From assembly GCA_050701635.1 (NCBI GenBank), contig JBOGDF010000071.1, positions 1-18,573 of the forward strand: a stretch of DNA of 18,573 nucleotides, read 5' to 3'. Of the stretch, positions 7,386 through 15,090 are shown one piece after another. The number at the start of each line of letters is the position of its first letter. The first letter of the stretch is position 1. The notes beneath the pieces were generated by a model. It searched no databases. It worked only from the letters and a program-made list of their open reading frames with translations, and was not told the DNA's origin. The position numbers and the translations under genes were made by a program. The stretch comes from WHSM01 sp050701635. Lineage in GTDB: Bacteria > Actinomycetota > Actinomycetes > Mycobacteriales > Micromonosporaceae.

Positions 7386-7510
7386 GCCGGGTGGCTGCGT
7401 ACCGCCGCCGGGTGGCTGCGTGCCACCTCCGCCAGCGTGCCAGACTATCCGCGACGTGGAAGCGACGGGCTGGACGCTCCCGTCAGCCTCGGGCTGGACG
7501 CTCCCGTCAG
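7386..7510. repeat. intergenic direct repeats upstream of the DUF2631 gene
   Basis: Two pairs lie in the gene-free stretch 7314-7539. GCCGGGTGGCTGCGT occurs at 7386-7400 and 7407-7421 (15 bp, period 21). GGGCTGGACGCTCCCGTCAG occurs at 7467-7486 and 7491-7510 (20 bp exact, period 24). No ORF with coding character covers them. They may be replication-slippage duplications or part of the promoter of the gene at 7540. Confidence 0.75.
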
Positions 7511-7539
7511 GCTAACGAAGTCGCGAACAAGGAGGCATT

Positions 7540-7761
7540 GTGGCGGGCACCGACGAGCCGATCACCTCACCGGACCAGCGCAAGCCGGGCCACCCCAAGG
7601 TGGTACGCGCACTGGTGATTGTCGCGAGCCTGCTGTTCCTCTCGCTGGTCCTCGGCAACCACCAGGGCAACGTCGAGAACCTGTGGCTGATCGGGCTGGC
7701 CGGCGCCGGGTTCGCCTGGGTGGTCATCGACTGGGTGCTCGAGCGCAACGGCCTGAAGTAG
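7540..7761 (+). CDS. small membrane protein, DUF2631 type
   Basis: A 73-residue protein starting at GTG 7540, with GGAGG ending 4 nt upstream. The N-terminus is short and polar (about 1-22, with SPDQRKPG near 10-17). Two hydrophobic segments follow, about 22-39 and 47-65, joined by GNHQGNVENLW, and the tail is WVLERNGLK. The GNH...VE.LW and RNGLK patterns match my memory of the actinobacterial DUF2631 family; M. tuberculosis has one in this general region (Rv2876, from memory). Function unknown. It is the only plus-strand gene inside the long minus-strand stretch and runs convergent with the DivIVA-domain gene, with 13 bp between the stops and no hairpin seen there. Confidence 0.8.
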   Translation: MAGTDEPITSPDQRKPGHPKVVRALVIVASLLFLSLVLGNHQGNVENLWLIGLAGAGFAWVVIDWVLERNGLK

Positions 7762-7774
7762 ACCGCCCCCTCCC

Positions 7775-8938
7775 CTACCCGCGTACGCCGCGGCGGGCGA
7801 ACAGGTCCCGTACCTCCCGTAGCGCGGAGTCGACCTCGGCCTCGAAGTAGCCGCCCTGCACCAGGCTGAACTGGCCCGGGTCGAGCTCCCCGTCGGTCAC
7901 GGTCACCGCGGAGCGCCCCGCCATGGTGGCGCCGATCGCGTCGAACAGCCGGTCGACCTGCGTACGGTCGTAGCCGCTGCCGAAGCGCCGCAGCTGGAAC
8001 GTACGCCGCAGCTGATCCAGCCGGTGCGCGTCGTCCGGGGTGAACGGCGAATCGCTGGCCCGGATCTCCGAGGTCATGTCCAGCTTGCCGTGACGGCCCG
8101 GGACTTCGTACCCGCCGCTGCCGCCGCGCATGTTCGGGATCTGCTGGGTCATGCTGGTGTCCTGCTCCGCCCGTCCCCCGCGCATGCCGCCCGGCGGTGT
8201 CGCGGCCGGCGGCGGCGCCATGGGTGGCGGTGCGGCGGCCGGCGGACCTGGCATCGGCACCGGCATCGGCGGGGACGCGCCCATCGGGGCCACGTCGGGG
8301 CGGGGTGGCGCCGCGGCGGGCGGCAACGGACGATCCGGGCGGCGCGCGATGGTCGGCTCGTCGAGGCGTGCGTACCGCGGGTCCTCCGGGGGCTGACCAC
8401 GCTCGGCGCGGTGCGGCTCGGGGAAGGGCTCCCCACGGTGCGGCTGTGGCTCGCCGCGGTGCGGCTCACCACGGTGCGGCTCGCCGCCGAACTCGCGCTC
8501 CGGGTAGCCACGGCCGCGCTCCGGCGTACCGAATCCTCCGGGAGCGCCGGGCGGTGGGCCGTAACCGGGCGCGCCAGGCATCGGGGCTTCCTGACCCGGC
8601 TCCGGACCCCGGCCCCGCTCGGGGTAGCCGCGCCCGCCCTGGTATCCAGGCTCCTCGCGGCGCTGCGCACGGGGGGTACGGACGGCGCCCGCGCCCTCCT
8701 CCTCATGGGCCATCAGCTGGCGCTCGAGCCGGTCGAGATACACGTCGACCTGCCACTCGTCGTAGCCACCGAACCGGACGCGGAAGACGACGTCGTGGAC
8801 CTCCTGCGCGGTCACCGGTTCGCCGCTGGGGTTACCGGCGAGGGTCTCCTCGGCGCGCGCCAGGAAGTCGTCCACCTCATCGGCCTTATACCCGCGACGC
8901 AGTGCCCTACGCCGGAACCGCTGACCCTGAGTCGTCAC
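7775..8938 (-). CDS. DivIVA-domain protein with four DivI1A-like motifs and a Pro-rich linker
   Basis: A 387-residue protein. Two DivI1A-like motifs lie near the N-terminus, RRRALRRGYKADEVDDFL (9-26) and RVRFGGYDEWQVDVYLDRLE (53-72). Two more are near the C-terminus, QLRRFGSGYDRTQVDRLF (315-332) and LVQGGYFEAEVDSALREV (359-376). Residues 85-285 are a disordered linker rich in Pro, Gly, Arg and Glu, with HRGEP repeats at about 155-171 and PPMPVPMPGPP near 223-233. It lacks the long coiled coil of Wag31/DivIVA, so it is probably not the main polar scaffold but may bind membrane or polar partners. GTG 8938 overlaps the rlmN stop by 4 bp, so it is translated in the same operon. Confidence 0.8.
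   Translation of the reverse strand: MTTQGQRFRRRALRRGYKADEVDDFLARAEETLAGNPSGEPVTAQEVHDVVFRVRFGGYDEWQVDVYLDRLERQLMAHEEEGAGAVRTPRAQRREEPGYQGGRGYPERGRGPEPGQEAPMPGAPGYGPPPGAPGGFGTPERGRGYPEREFGGEPHRGEPHRGEPQPHRGEPFPEPHRAERGQPPEDPRYARLDEPTIARRPDRPLPPAAAPPRPDVAPMGASPPMPVPMPGPPAAAPPPMAPPPAATPPGGMRGGRAEQDTSMTQQIPNMRGGSGGYEVPGRHGKLDMTSEIRASDSPFTPDDAHRLDQLRRTFQLRRFGSGYDRTQVDRLFDAIGATMAGRSAVTVTDGELDPGQFSLVQGGYFEAEVDSALREVRDLFARRGVRG
8426..8485 (-). repeat. in-frame tandem repeats encoding HRGEP units
   Basis: Imperfect tandem copies of GGTGCGGCTC (plus strand) at about 15-21 bp spacing encode repeated His-Arg-Gly-Glu-Pro units in the linker of the DivIVA-domain protein. The copy number may vary between strains. 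Confidence 0.65.
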
Positions 8939-10059
8939 TCACCCACCTCCGCTGCCGCGAGCTGTCCGCACGCGCCGTCGATCTCTCTGCCTCGGGTGTC
9001 TCGTACCGTGGTCGGAACCCCGGCTTCGCGCAACAGCCGTACAAACTCCCGTTCTACCGGCTTCGGGCTGGCATCCCAACGGCTGCCCGGAGTCGGGTTG
9101 AGCGGAATGAGGTTAACGTGTGCGAGCCGACCGGCGAGTAACCGGCCGAGAAGTTTCGCGCGCCAGGGTTGATCGTTCACGTCCCTGATCATTGCGTACT
9201 CGATCGAGACCCGCCGTCCCGTGGTGGCCGCGTACTCCCACGCCGTACCCAGGACCTCGTCCACCTTCCACCGGCTATTGACTGGTACGAGTTCGTCCCG
9301 CAACTCGTCGTCCGGGGCGTGCAGCGACAGCGCCAAGGTCACCTGGAGCTTCTCCGCGGCGAGCCGCCGCATCGCCGGCACCAGGCCGACTGTGGAAACC
9401 GTCACGTGTCGCTGCGCCAGCCCGAGACCTTCCGGCACCGGGTCGGTGATCCGGCGTACCGCCGCCACCAACCGGTTGTAGTTGGCCAACGGTTCACCCA
9501 TTCCCATGAAGACGACGTGCGAGAGCCTGCCGGCACCGCCGGACACCTCACCGTCGGCGACGGTGCGCGCGGCATCCACTACCTGCTCCACGATCTCGGC
9601 GGTGGAAAGGTTACGGGTCAGACCGGCCTGACCGGTAGCGCAGAACGGACACGCCATGCCACACCCGGCCTGAGAGGACACACAGACCGTCACCCGGTCC
9701 CGATATCCCATCAGTACGCTCTCCACCAGCGCGCCGTCGTGCAGCCGCCACAGCGTCTTGCGGGTCTCGCCCCGATCGCAGGTCTGAACCTTGGCCGGCA
9801 CCAGCAACGACGGGAACAGCGCGTCGGTGAGCCTGCCCGCGGTGTCGGCCGACAGGTCGGTCAGCCCGGCGCGGGAGTCGACGCGGGCCAGCCGCCCGAA
9901 GTAGTGGTGCGAGAGCTGGGTGGCCCGGAACGGCTTCTCCCCCAGCTCGGCCACCGCGTCGCGGCGCGCCGCCAGATCCAGGTCGGCGAAGTGTCGCGGT
10001 GGTAGCGCGGCGGCGCGTTGGCCGGGGCGTACGGGGGCGAGGAGCGGCAGCGTCTTCAT
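8935..10059 (-). CDS. rlmN: dual-specificity rRNA/tRNA adenine-C2 methyltransferase RlmN
   Basis: A 374-residue radical-SAM enzyme that methylates A2503 of 23S rRNA and A37 of some tRNAs. The cluster motif is C133-x3-C137-x2-C140 (CGMACPFC). The two catalytic cysteines are also present: C126 in VCVSSQ, seven residues before the cluster as in E. coli, and C364 in GACGQL. GMGEPLANY lies at 186-194 and LSLHAPDDELRD at 244-255. ATG 10059 has no clear ribosome site. The 91-bp gap after cdsA holds several hairpins, so rlmN may be partly uncoupled from the upstream operon. The DivIVA-domain gene overlaps its end. Confidence 0.96.
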   Translation of the reverse strand: MKTLPLLAPVRPGQRAAALPPRHFADLDLAARRDAVAELGEKPFRATQLSHHYFGRLARVDSRAGLTDLSADTAGRLTDALFPSLLVPAKVQTCDRGETRKTLWRLHDGALVESVLMGYRDRVTVCVSSQAGCGMACPFCATGQAGLTRNLSTAEIVEQVVDAARTVADGEVSGGAGRLSHVVFMGMGEPLANYNRLVAAVRRITDPVPEGLGLAQRHVTVSTVGLVPAMRRLAAEKLQVTLALSLHAPDDELRDELVPVNSRWKVDEVLGTAWEYAATTGRRVSIEYAMIRDVNDQPWRAKLLGRLLAGRLAHVNLIPLNPTPGSRWDASPKPVEREFVRLLREAGVPTTVRDTRGREIDGACGQLAAAEVGE

Positions 10060-10092
10060 GTCGTATGCAAGTCTCGCACGTTTCTCCGCGCC

Positions 10093-10141
10093 GCCCGCCG
10101 GGCGCCGTCACGGCGTACCGGGCAGCGACCCGGGACGGGTC
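10093..10141 (-). terminator. cluster of three GC hairpins between cdsA and rlmN
   Basis: Three short inverted repeats follow the cdsA stop: GACCCGGGACGGGTC (10127-10141), GCCGTCACGGC (10104-10114) and GCCCGCCGGGC (10093-10103). There is no U-tract, as is common for actinobacterial terminators. They could reduce read-through into rlmN or act as a pause site. Confidence 0.4.
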
Positions 10142-10150
10142 GGCGGCGGG

Positions 10151-11590
10151 TCATCCGGCCGGCGGCGCGAACGTGAGCAGCAACAGGTAGCCGACCGGCG
10201 CCGCCAGCAGCAGCGAGTCGAGCCGGTCCATCAGCCCGCCGTGCCCCGGCAGCAGCTGGCCCATGTCCTTGATACCGAGGTCGCGCTTCATCAGCGACTC
10301 GGACAGATCGCCCAGGGTGGCCGCGCAGGCGGCCGCCACGCCGTAGATCGCGCCCTGCCACCATGGCACGCCCAGCATCAGGTAGAGCATGATCGCCGCG
10401 CCGGTCGCGCTCGCCACCACCGAACCGGCGAACCCCTCCCAGGACTTCTTCGGACTCACCGAGGGCGCCATCGGGTGACGGCCCAGGAACACGCCGGTGG
10501 CGTACCCGCCGACGTCGGAGAGCACCACGCTGGCGATCATGATCGTCACCCGGAACGCGCCGTCGTCCGGCTGCGCCAGCAGGATCGCGAACCCGGCCAG
10601 GAACGGCACGTACGCCGCGATCAGGGTCGCGGCGGTAAAGTCGCGCTGATACCCCACCGGCCCGTCGGACAGCCGCCACACCAGCACCGCCAGCACGGTG
10701 AGTACCAGCCCTAGCACCATCGCCTCGATGCCGGCGAACCACGCCAGGATCATGATCGCGGCGCCGCCGACCAGCAGCGGAGCCAGCGGCGGTCGCGCCT
10801 CGACCGGCTCGACCGCGCGGACCATCTCCCAGATCCCGAGCAGGATCGCCGCGGTCGCAAGCACCACGAACGCCGGGCGCCAGAAGTAGAGCGAGCCGAT
10901 CACCAGCCCGCCGAGGGTGACCCCGACGGTGATCGCCATCGGCAGGTTGCGCCCCGCCCGGCTGGGCGGCGTCCGAGGCGCACCAGGCGCAGCCGTCCGG
11001 GGCGCGGCCAGCCCCGTCGTCCCGGGCGCGGCAGGCGCACCAGCAGGTGAACCGGGCTGGTCGTACCCCGGATGACGGCCGAGCTCGCCAGCTCCGGGCG
11101 GTCCGTAGCCGGACGCGCTGCGGCCCGGCGCACCGTAGTCCGGCGCGGCGTAGTCGGGCGGATCGTAGTTCGGCGCGGCGTAGTCGGGCGGGCCGTACCT
11201 GCCCGGCTGGTCGGGCGGACCGTACCCGGACTCGCCGTGGGTCGGGCCGTAGCGGGGCTCGCCGTAGGGCGGGCCGTAACCGGGCTCGCCGCCGTGCTCT
11301 GCCTGGCCGTAGTGGGGATCACCGGCTGCGGGGCGGTAACCCGGCGGGCTGTCCGCAGCGCCGTAGCCGGGCGCACTGCTCGGGGGAGGTCCGTAGCCTG
11401 GCCCAGCGGCGGCGGGCGGGCCGTAGTCGGGTGCCCCGCCGGTGGGCGGGCCGTAGCCGGGCGTACCACCGTAGGAAGAGCGCACCGACGTCTCGGGCGC
11501 GACATCCGTGGGTCGCGCCCGATTCTCGGGGCCGGACTCCTGCGGGTCGAACCAGAACCCACCGGAGCTCGGCGAATGAACGGCCGGCAT
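10151..11590 (-). CDS. cdsA: phosphatidate cytidylyltransferase with long Tyr/Pro-rich N-terminal extension
   Basis: A 479-residue membrane enzyme that makes CDP-diacylglycerol from phosphatidic acid and CTP. The catalytic domain spans about 216-479 with about seven hydrophobic helices. It carries SPKKSWEGF (379-387) and the family signature from S432 to D458, including MKRDLGIKDMGQLLPGHGG. Residues 1-215 are a disordered extension dominated by YGPP-type units (about 36-176), making the protein much longer than the usual 270-300 residues. ATG 11590 overlaps the frr stop as TGATG, so the extension is very likely translated. Confidence 0.95.
   Translation of the reverse strand: MPAVHSPSSGGFWFDPQESGPENRARPTDVAPETSVRSSYGGTPGYGPPTGGAPDYGPPAAAGPGYGPPPSSAPGYGAADSPPGYRPAAGDPHYGQAEHGGEPGYGPPYGEPRYGPTHGESGYGPPDQPGRYGPPDYAAPNYDPPDYAAPDYGAPGRSASGYGPPGAGELGRHPGYDQPGSPAGAPAAPGTTGLAAPRTAAPGAPRTPPSRAGRNLPMAITVGVTLGGLVIGSLYFWRPAFVVLATAAILLGIWEMVRAVEPVEARPPLAPLLVGGAAIMILAWFAGIEAMVLGLVLTVLAVLVWRLSDGPVGYQRDFTAATLIAAYVPFLAGFAILLAQPDDGAFRVTIMIASVVLSDVGGYATGVFLGRHPMAPSVSPKKSWEGFAGSVVASATGAAIMLYLMLGVPWWQGAIYGVAAACAATLGDLSESLMKRDLGIKDMGQLLPGHGGLMDRLDSLLLAAPVGYLLLLTFAPPAG
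11063..11485 (-). repeat. degenerate in-frame repeats encoding YGPP units
   Basis: Imperfect repeats of about 27-30 bp on the plus strand, built around GGGCCGTAGCC-like cores, encode Y-G-P-P and variants in the CdsA N-terminal extension. They lie wholly inside the coding frame. Confidence 0.7.
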
Positions 11591-12147
11591 CAGACCTCGA
11601 GCAGCTCCGCTTCCTTGTGCTTGAGGATCTCATCGGCGTGCGCGACGTACCGGTGGGTGACGTCCTCGAGCTCCTTTTCGGCGCGGCGTACCTCGTCCTC
11701 GCCCGCCTCGCCGTCCTTCTGCACCCGGTGCAGCTCCTCCATCGACTTGCGACGGATGTTGCGTACGGCGACCTTCGCGTCTTCAGCCTTGTGCCGGGCG
11801 ACCTTGATCATCTCGTGCCGCCGCTCTTCGGTCATCTGCGGCAGCACGATCCGGATCATCGTGCCCTCGTTGTTCGGGTTGACGCCGAGGTCGGAGTCGC
11901 GGATCGCCTTCTCCATCGCGCCGATCTGCGAAGCGTCGTACGGCTTGATGATCGCCATCCGTGGTTCCGGGATCGAGATGGACGCCAGCTGCGGCAGCGG
12001 CGTCGGCGTGCCGTAGTAGTCAACCGTGATCCGCCCGAACATCCCGGGGTTGGCCCGGCCGGTACGGATCGTCGAGAAATCCTCCTTGGCGTGCTCGATC
12101 GCCTTCTCCATCTTCTCCTCGGCTTCGAGGAGTGTGTCGTCGATCAC
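11590..12147 (-). CDS. frr: ribosome recycling factor
   Basis: A 185-residue protein that works with EF-G to split post-termination ribosomes. It has the family length and the features TIRTGRANPGM (26-36), YYGTPTPL (44-51) and the C-terminal helical KAEDAKVAVRNIRR (120-133). The start is GTG 12147, with GGAGG about 11 nt upstream. It lies 44 bp after pyrH and overlaps cdsA by one base, in the usual pyrH-frr-cdsA order. Confidence 0.97.
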   Translation of the reverse strand: MIDDTLLEAEEKMEKAIEHAKEDFSTIRTGRANPGMFGRITVDYYGTPTPLPQLASISIPEPRMAIIKPYDASQIGAMEKAIRDSDLGVNPNNEGTMIRIVLPQMTEERRHEMIKVARHKAEDAKVAVRNIRRKSMEELHRVQKDGEAGEDEVRRAEKELEDVTHRYVAHADEILKHKEAELLEV

Positions 12148-12191
12148 GTCTGTCGTCGCCTCCTTCGGCTTCGGCGGTGCTGAGCGGTGGG

Positions 12192-12932
12192 CTAGTGGGA
12201 GCCCTCAGCCGCGGTGATGAGTGTCCCGATCTTCTCACCTGTGAGCGCGCGCAGGATCGTGTCGTCCCCGTCGGCACCGAACACCAGCATCGGCAGCCGG
12301 TTTTCCATGCAGAGACTGAAGGCGGCGGCGTCGACCACCCGCAGGCCGCGCTGCAGCGCCTCTTCGAAGGTGATCTGCTCCAGCCGCTGCGCCGTCGGGT
12401 CGGTACGCGGATCCGCGGTGTAGACCGCGTCCACGCCGTTCTTGGCCATCAGCACCACGTCGGCCTTGATCTCCAGCGCCCGCTGCGCGGAGACCGTGTC
12501 GGTGGAGAAGTACGGCATCCCGGCGCCGGCGCCGAAGATCACCACCCGGCCCTTGTCCAGGTGCCGCATCGCCCGCCGCGGGATGTACGGCTCGGCCACC
12601 TGCCCCATCGTGATCGCGGTCTGCACCCGCGTGTCGACGTCCTGCTTCTCCAGGAAGTCCTGTAGTGCCAGGCAGTTCATCACGGTGCCGAGCATGCCCA
12701 TGTAGTCCGCCCGGGCCCGCTCCATGCCACGCCGCTGCAGCTCCGCGCCGCGGAAGAAGTTGCCGCCGCCGACCACCACCGCGACCTGTACGCCGGCCCG
12801 CGCGGCCGACGCGATCTGGCGCGCCATCAGCTGCACCACGTCGGGGTCGACCCCGACCTTGCCGCCGCCGAACATCTCGCCGGACAGCTTGAGCACGACT
12901 CGGCGGTACGGCAACTGTTCGCGGTTCGTCAT
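12192..12932 (-). CDS. pyrH: UMP kinase
   Basis: A 246-residue amino-acid-kinase-fold enzyme that phosphorylates UMP to UDP. It has VLKLSGE (13-19, with K15), GGGNFFRG (55-62), DYMGMLGTVMN (77-87) and the ATP-site segment KNGVDAVYTADPR (164-176). The frame opens 45 bp earlier at 12977, but AGGAGC lies 7 nt before ATG 12932 and the protein from there has the normal family N-terminus. A 128-bp gap with an inverted repeat separates it from tsf. Confidence 0.96.
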   Translation of the reverse strand: MTNREQLPYRRVVLKLSGEMFGGGKVGVDPDVVQLMARQIASAARAGVQVAVVVGGGNFFRGAELQRRGMERARADYMGMLGTVMNCLALQDFLEKQDVDTRVQTAITMGQVAEPYIPRRAMRHLDKGRVVIFGAGAGMPYFSTDTVSAQRALEIKADVVLMAKNGVDAVYTADPRTDPTAQRLEQITFEEALQRGLRVVDAAAFSLCMENRLPMLVFGADGDDTILRALTGEKIGTLITAAEGSH

Positions 12933-12980
12933 CAACGCAGCTCCTGAGGCACCTCGGGCGCCGCCGGCGCCGTACACGAC

Positions 12981-13024
12981 GAGGAGGCCGCCGGTACGTG
13001 AATGCTCACTACGACGGCCTCCTC
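12981..13024 (-). terminator. perfect 10-bp inverted repeat between tsf and pyrH
   Basis: GAGGAGGCCG (12981-12990) and CGGCCTCCTC (13015-13024) form a perfect 10-bp stem around a 24-nt loop. It lies about 37 nt after the tsf stop and 49 nt before the pyrH start on the transcript. There is no U-tract. It could be a terminator or attenuator that sets the expression of the pyrH-frr-cdsA segment below that of rpsB-tsf. The GAGGAGG arm could also mimic a ribosome site. Confidence 0.4.
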
Positions 13025-13060
13025 ATCATCCGCTATATCCGTTCTGTCGGGAACAGGCCC

Positions 13061-13876
13061 CTAGGCTTGGCCCACCTCGAAGCGCGCGAAGCGGGTGACC
13101 GTGACGCCCTCGGCGTCGAGCACCTGCTTGACCGTCTTCTTGGAATCGGTCACCGAGGCCTGCTCGGTGAGTACGAAGTCCTTGAAGAACGCGTTCACCC
13201 GGCCGTCGACGATCTTGGTGATCGCCTGTTCCGGCTTGCCCTCTTCGCGAGCGGTCTGCTCGGCGATCCGGCGCTCGCTCTCGACCACGTCGGCGGGCAC
13301 CTCGTCGCGGGTGACGTACCGCGGGCGCATCGCCGCGATCTGCATCCCGGTGGCGCGGGCGGGCTCGGTGTTGTCGCCGGTGTACTGCACCAGCACACCG
13401 ACCTGCGGGGGCAGGTCAGGGCTCTTGCGGTGCATGTAGACGGCGACCGGCTCATCGAGTACGGCGATCCGGTTGACCACCAGCTTCTCGCCGATCTTCG
13501 CGGCCTCCTCGTCGACCAGCTGCTGGACGGTCTTGCCGTCGAAGTCGCTGGTCAGGAAGGCTTCCACGTCGGCCGGCTTGGTGCTGGCCACCCGCTCCAC
13601 GAGCGCCTGGGCCAGCTCGATGAAGGCACCGGTCTTGGCGACGAAGTCGGTCTCGCAGTTGAGCTCCAGCAACGCGCCGCCGGACTGTGCCACCAACCCG
13701 TTGGCGGCGGTACGCCCGGCCCGCTTGCCGACATCCTTGGCGCCCTTGATCCGCAGGATCTCGACCGCCTTGTCGAAGTCACCCTCCGCCTCGGTGAGCG
13801 CTTTCTTGCAGTCCAGCATCCCGGCGCCGGTGAGGTCGCGGACCTTCTTGACGTCCGCGGCAGTGAAGTCAGCCAT
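13061..13876 (-). CDS. tsf: translation elongation factor Ts
   Basis: A 271-residue nucleotide-exchange factor for EF-Tu. The first signature, VRDLTGAGMLDCKKAL, is at 12-27, and the second, ELNCETDFVAKTG, is at 71-83. Length matches the actinobacterial form. ATG 13876 has the GA-rich site AAAGAGAG a few bases upstream. It follows rpsB by 44 bp, and the pair share a promoter upstream of rpsB. Confidence 0.97.
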   Translation of the reverse strand: MADFTAADVKKVRDLTGAGMLDCKKALTEAEGDFDKAVEILRIKGAKDVGKRAGRTAANGLVAQSGGALLELNCETDFVAKTGAFIELAQALVERVASTKPADVEAFLTSDFDGKTVQQLVDEEAAKIGEKLVVNRIAVLDEPVAVYMHRKSPDLPPQVGVLVQYTGDNTEPARATGMQIAAMRPRYVTRDEVPADVVESERRIAEQTAREEGKPEQAITKIVDGRVNAFFKDFVLTEQASVTDSKKTVKQVLDAEGVTVTRFARFEVGQA

Positions 13877-13920
13877 GACTCTCTTTCGGTTCGCAGCTGT
13901 CAGTGTCAGTTCTTGGTGGA

Positions 13921-14808
13921 TCAGGCTTCGGTAGCCGCCGCGGCCTCGGCCTCAGGGGCCGCCACGGGGGCCGCCTCGGCAGGCTTGTCCGCCGGCGCCT
14001 CGGGCTTGGCAGCCGCCGCCTCGGGCTTGTCCTCGAGCAGCTCGCGCTCCCACTCGGCGAGCGGCTCGTCGGCACCCACCTGACCCGGCTGCGGCTTCTC
14101 CTCGCCGCTCACCGCGGCACCGGCGCGGGCGATCAGACCGTCGGCCACCGCCGCGGCGATCACCCTGGTCAGCAGCGCGGCGGAACGGATCGCGTCGTCG
14201 TTGCCCGGGATCGGGAAGTCGACCTCGTCCGGGTCGCAGTTGGTGTCCAGGATCGCCACCACCGGCAGGCCCAGCTTGCGCGCCTCGTCGACGGCGATGT
14301 GCTCCTTCTTGGTGTCCACGATCCACACTGCGGCCGGCAGCTTCGACATGTCCCGCAGGCCGCCGAGGGTGCGCTCCAGCTTCACCTTCTCGCGGTGCAG
14401 CGAGAGCCGCTCCTTCTTCGTCAGGCCCTGGTCTGCGCCGGTCTGCTCCAGCGACTCGAGCTCCTTGAGCCGCTGCAGCCGCTTGTACACGGTCTGGAAG
14501 TTGGTGAGCATGCCGCCCAGCCAGCGGTGGTTGATGTAGGGCATGCCGACCCGCGCGGCCTGCTCCGCGATCGCTTCCTGGGCCTGCTTCTTCGTACCGA
14601 CGAACAGTATCGCGCCGCCCTCGGCGACGGTGTTCCGGACGAAGTCGTACGCCTTCGCGATGTAGTCCAGCGTCTGCCGCAGGTCGATGATGTAGATGCC
14701 GTTGCGCTCGGTGAAGATGTAGCGCTTCATCTTCGGGTTCCAGCGCCGGGTCTGGTGCCCGAAGTGCACGCCGCTCTCCAGGAGCTGGCGCATGGTGACC
14801 ACTGCCAT
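13921..14808 (-). CDS. rpsB: 30S ribosomal protein S2
   Basis: A 295-residue ribosomal protein. It has the typical actinobacterial start MAVVTMRQLLESGVHFGHQ, RWNPKMKRYIF (22-32), NHRWLGGMLTNF (93-104) and the RNA-binding core to about 230. The tail from about 235 to 295 is rich in Ala, Glu, Pro and Lys, longer than E. coli S2 but common in actinobacteria. An upstream ATG at 15006 in the same frame falls at the predicted transcription start, and its 66 extra residues do not resemble S2. AAAGGA precedes ATG 14808 at proper spacing. Confidence 0.97.
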   Translation of the reverse strand: MAVVTMRQLLESGVHFGHQTRRWNPKMKRYIFTERNGIYIIDLRQTLDYIAKAYDFVRNTVAEGGAILFVGTKKQAQEAIAEQAARVGMPYINHRWLGGMLTNFQTVYKRLQRLKELESLEQTGADQGLTKKERLSLHREKVKLERTLGGLRDMSKLPAAVWIVDTKKEHIAVDEARKLGLPVVAILDTNCDPDEVDFPIPGNDDAIRSAALLTRVIAAAVADGLIARAGAAVSGEEKPQPGQVGADEPLAEWERELLEDKPEAAAAKPEAPADKPAEAAPVAAPEAEAAAATEA

Positions 14809-15005
14809 GGTGGATCGTCCTTTCGCGGGCCGTACACCCGCATTCCCTGGTTGTCGCGGTGGCTGGGAGGCCGCCGCCCTGGCGCCCGGTCGCCGGCCGA
14901 TAGGACCCGGACAAATCGGGACCAGGGGGCCGTCATCCTCGCCCAGCCACAGGTGGCCGGGGTGGGAAAGGGCGCGCGAGGTCGACCACCGGACGGTGGT
15001 CGCCA
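14809..15005 (-). promoter_or_regulatory. long structured 5' leader of rpsB
   Basis: About 197 nt lie between the predicted transcription start (near 15006) and the rpsB ATG, with no ORF that looks coding. The first hairpin, GACCACC-GGAC-GGTGGTC on the plus strand (14984-15001), begins within about 5 nt of the start. Further GC-rich inverted segments follow. Leaders this long before rpsB can carry S2 autoregulatory elements, but I cannot match a known motif by eye. Confidence 0.4.
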
Positions 15006-15012
15006 ATCGCCA

Positions 15013-15042
15013 AGTGTACGGGGCGCCGCCGCGGCGCGGTAA
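15013..15042 (-). promoter_or_regulatory. rpsB-tsf operon promoter
   Basis: On the minus strand TTACCG (15042-15037) and TACACT (15018-15013) are separated by 18 bp, a good fit to an actinobacterial housekeeping sigma promoter. The predicted start is near 15006. It lies 49 bp past the stop of the upstream membrane-protein gene. Confidence 0.6.
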
Positions 15043-15090
15043 TCGGCGGCCGATCTCGCCCGCGGGCTTCTCGCCCGGCGGCCGATCTCG

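Noticed and set aside
13046..13064. CTAGGGGCCTGTTCC at the tsf stop (minus strand), like the end of the 170-bp repeat
   Set aside because: Similarity stops after about 15 bases with no partner end or central stem nearby; a chance match or very old remnant cannot be separated.
14809..15006. 66-residue N-terminal extension of S2 in the same frame
   Set aside because: It would start at the predicted transcription start, does not resemble S2, and a good ribosome site precedes the ATG at 14808.
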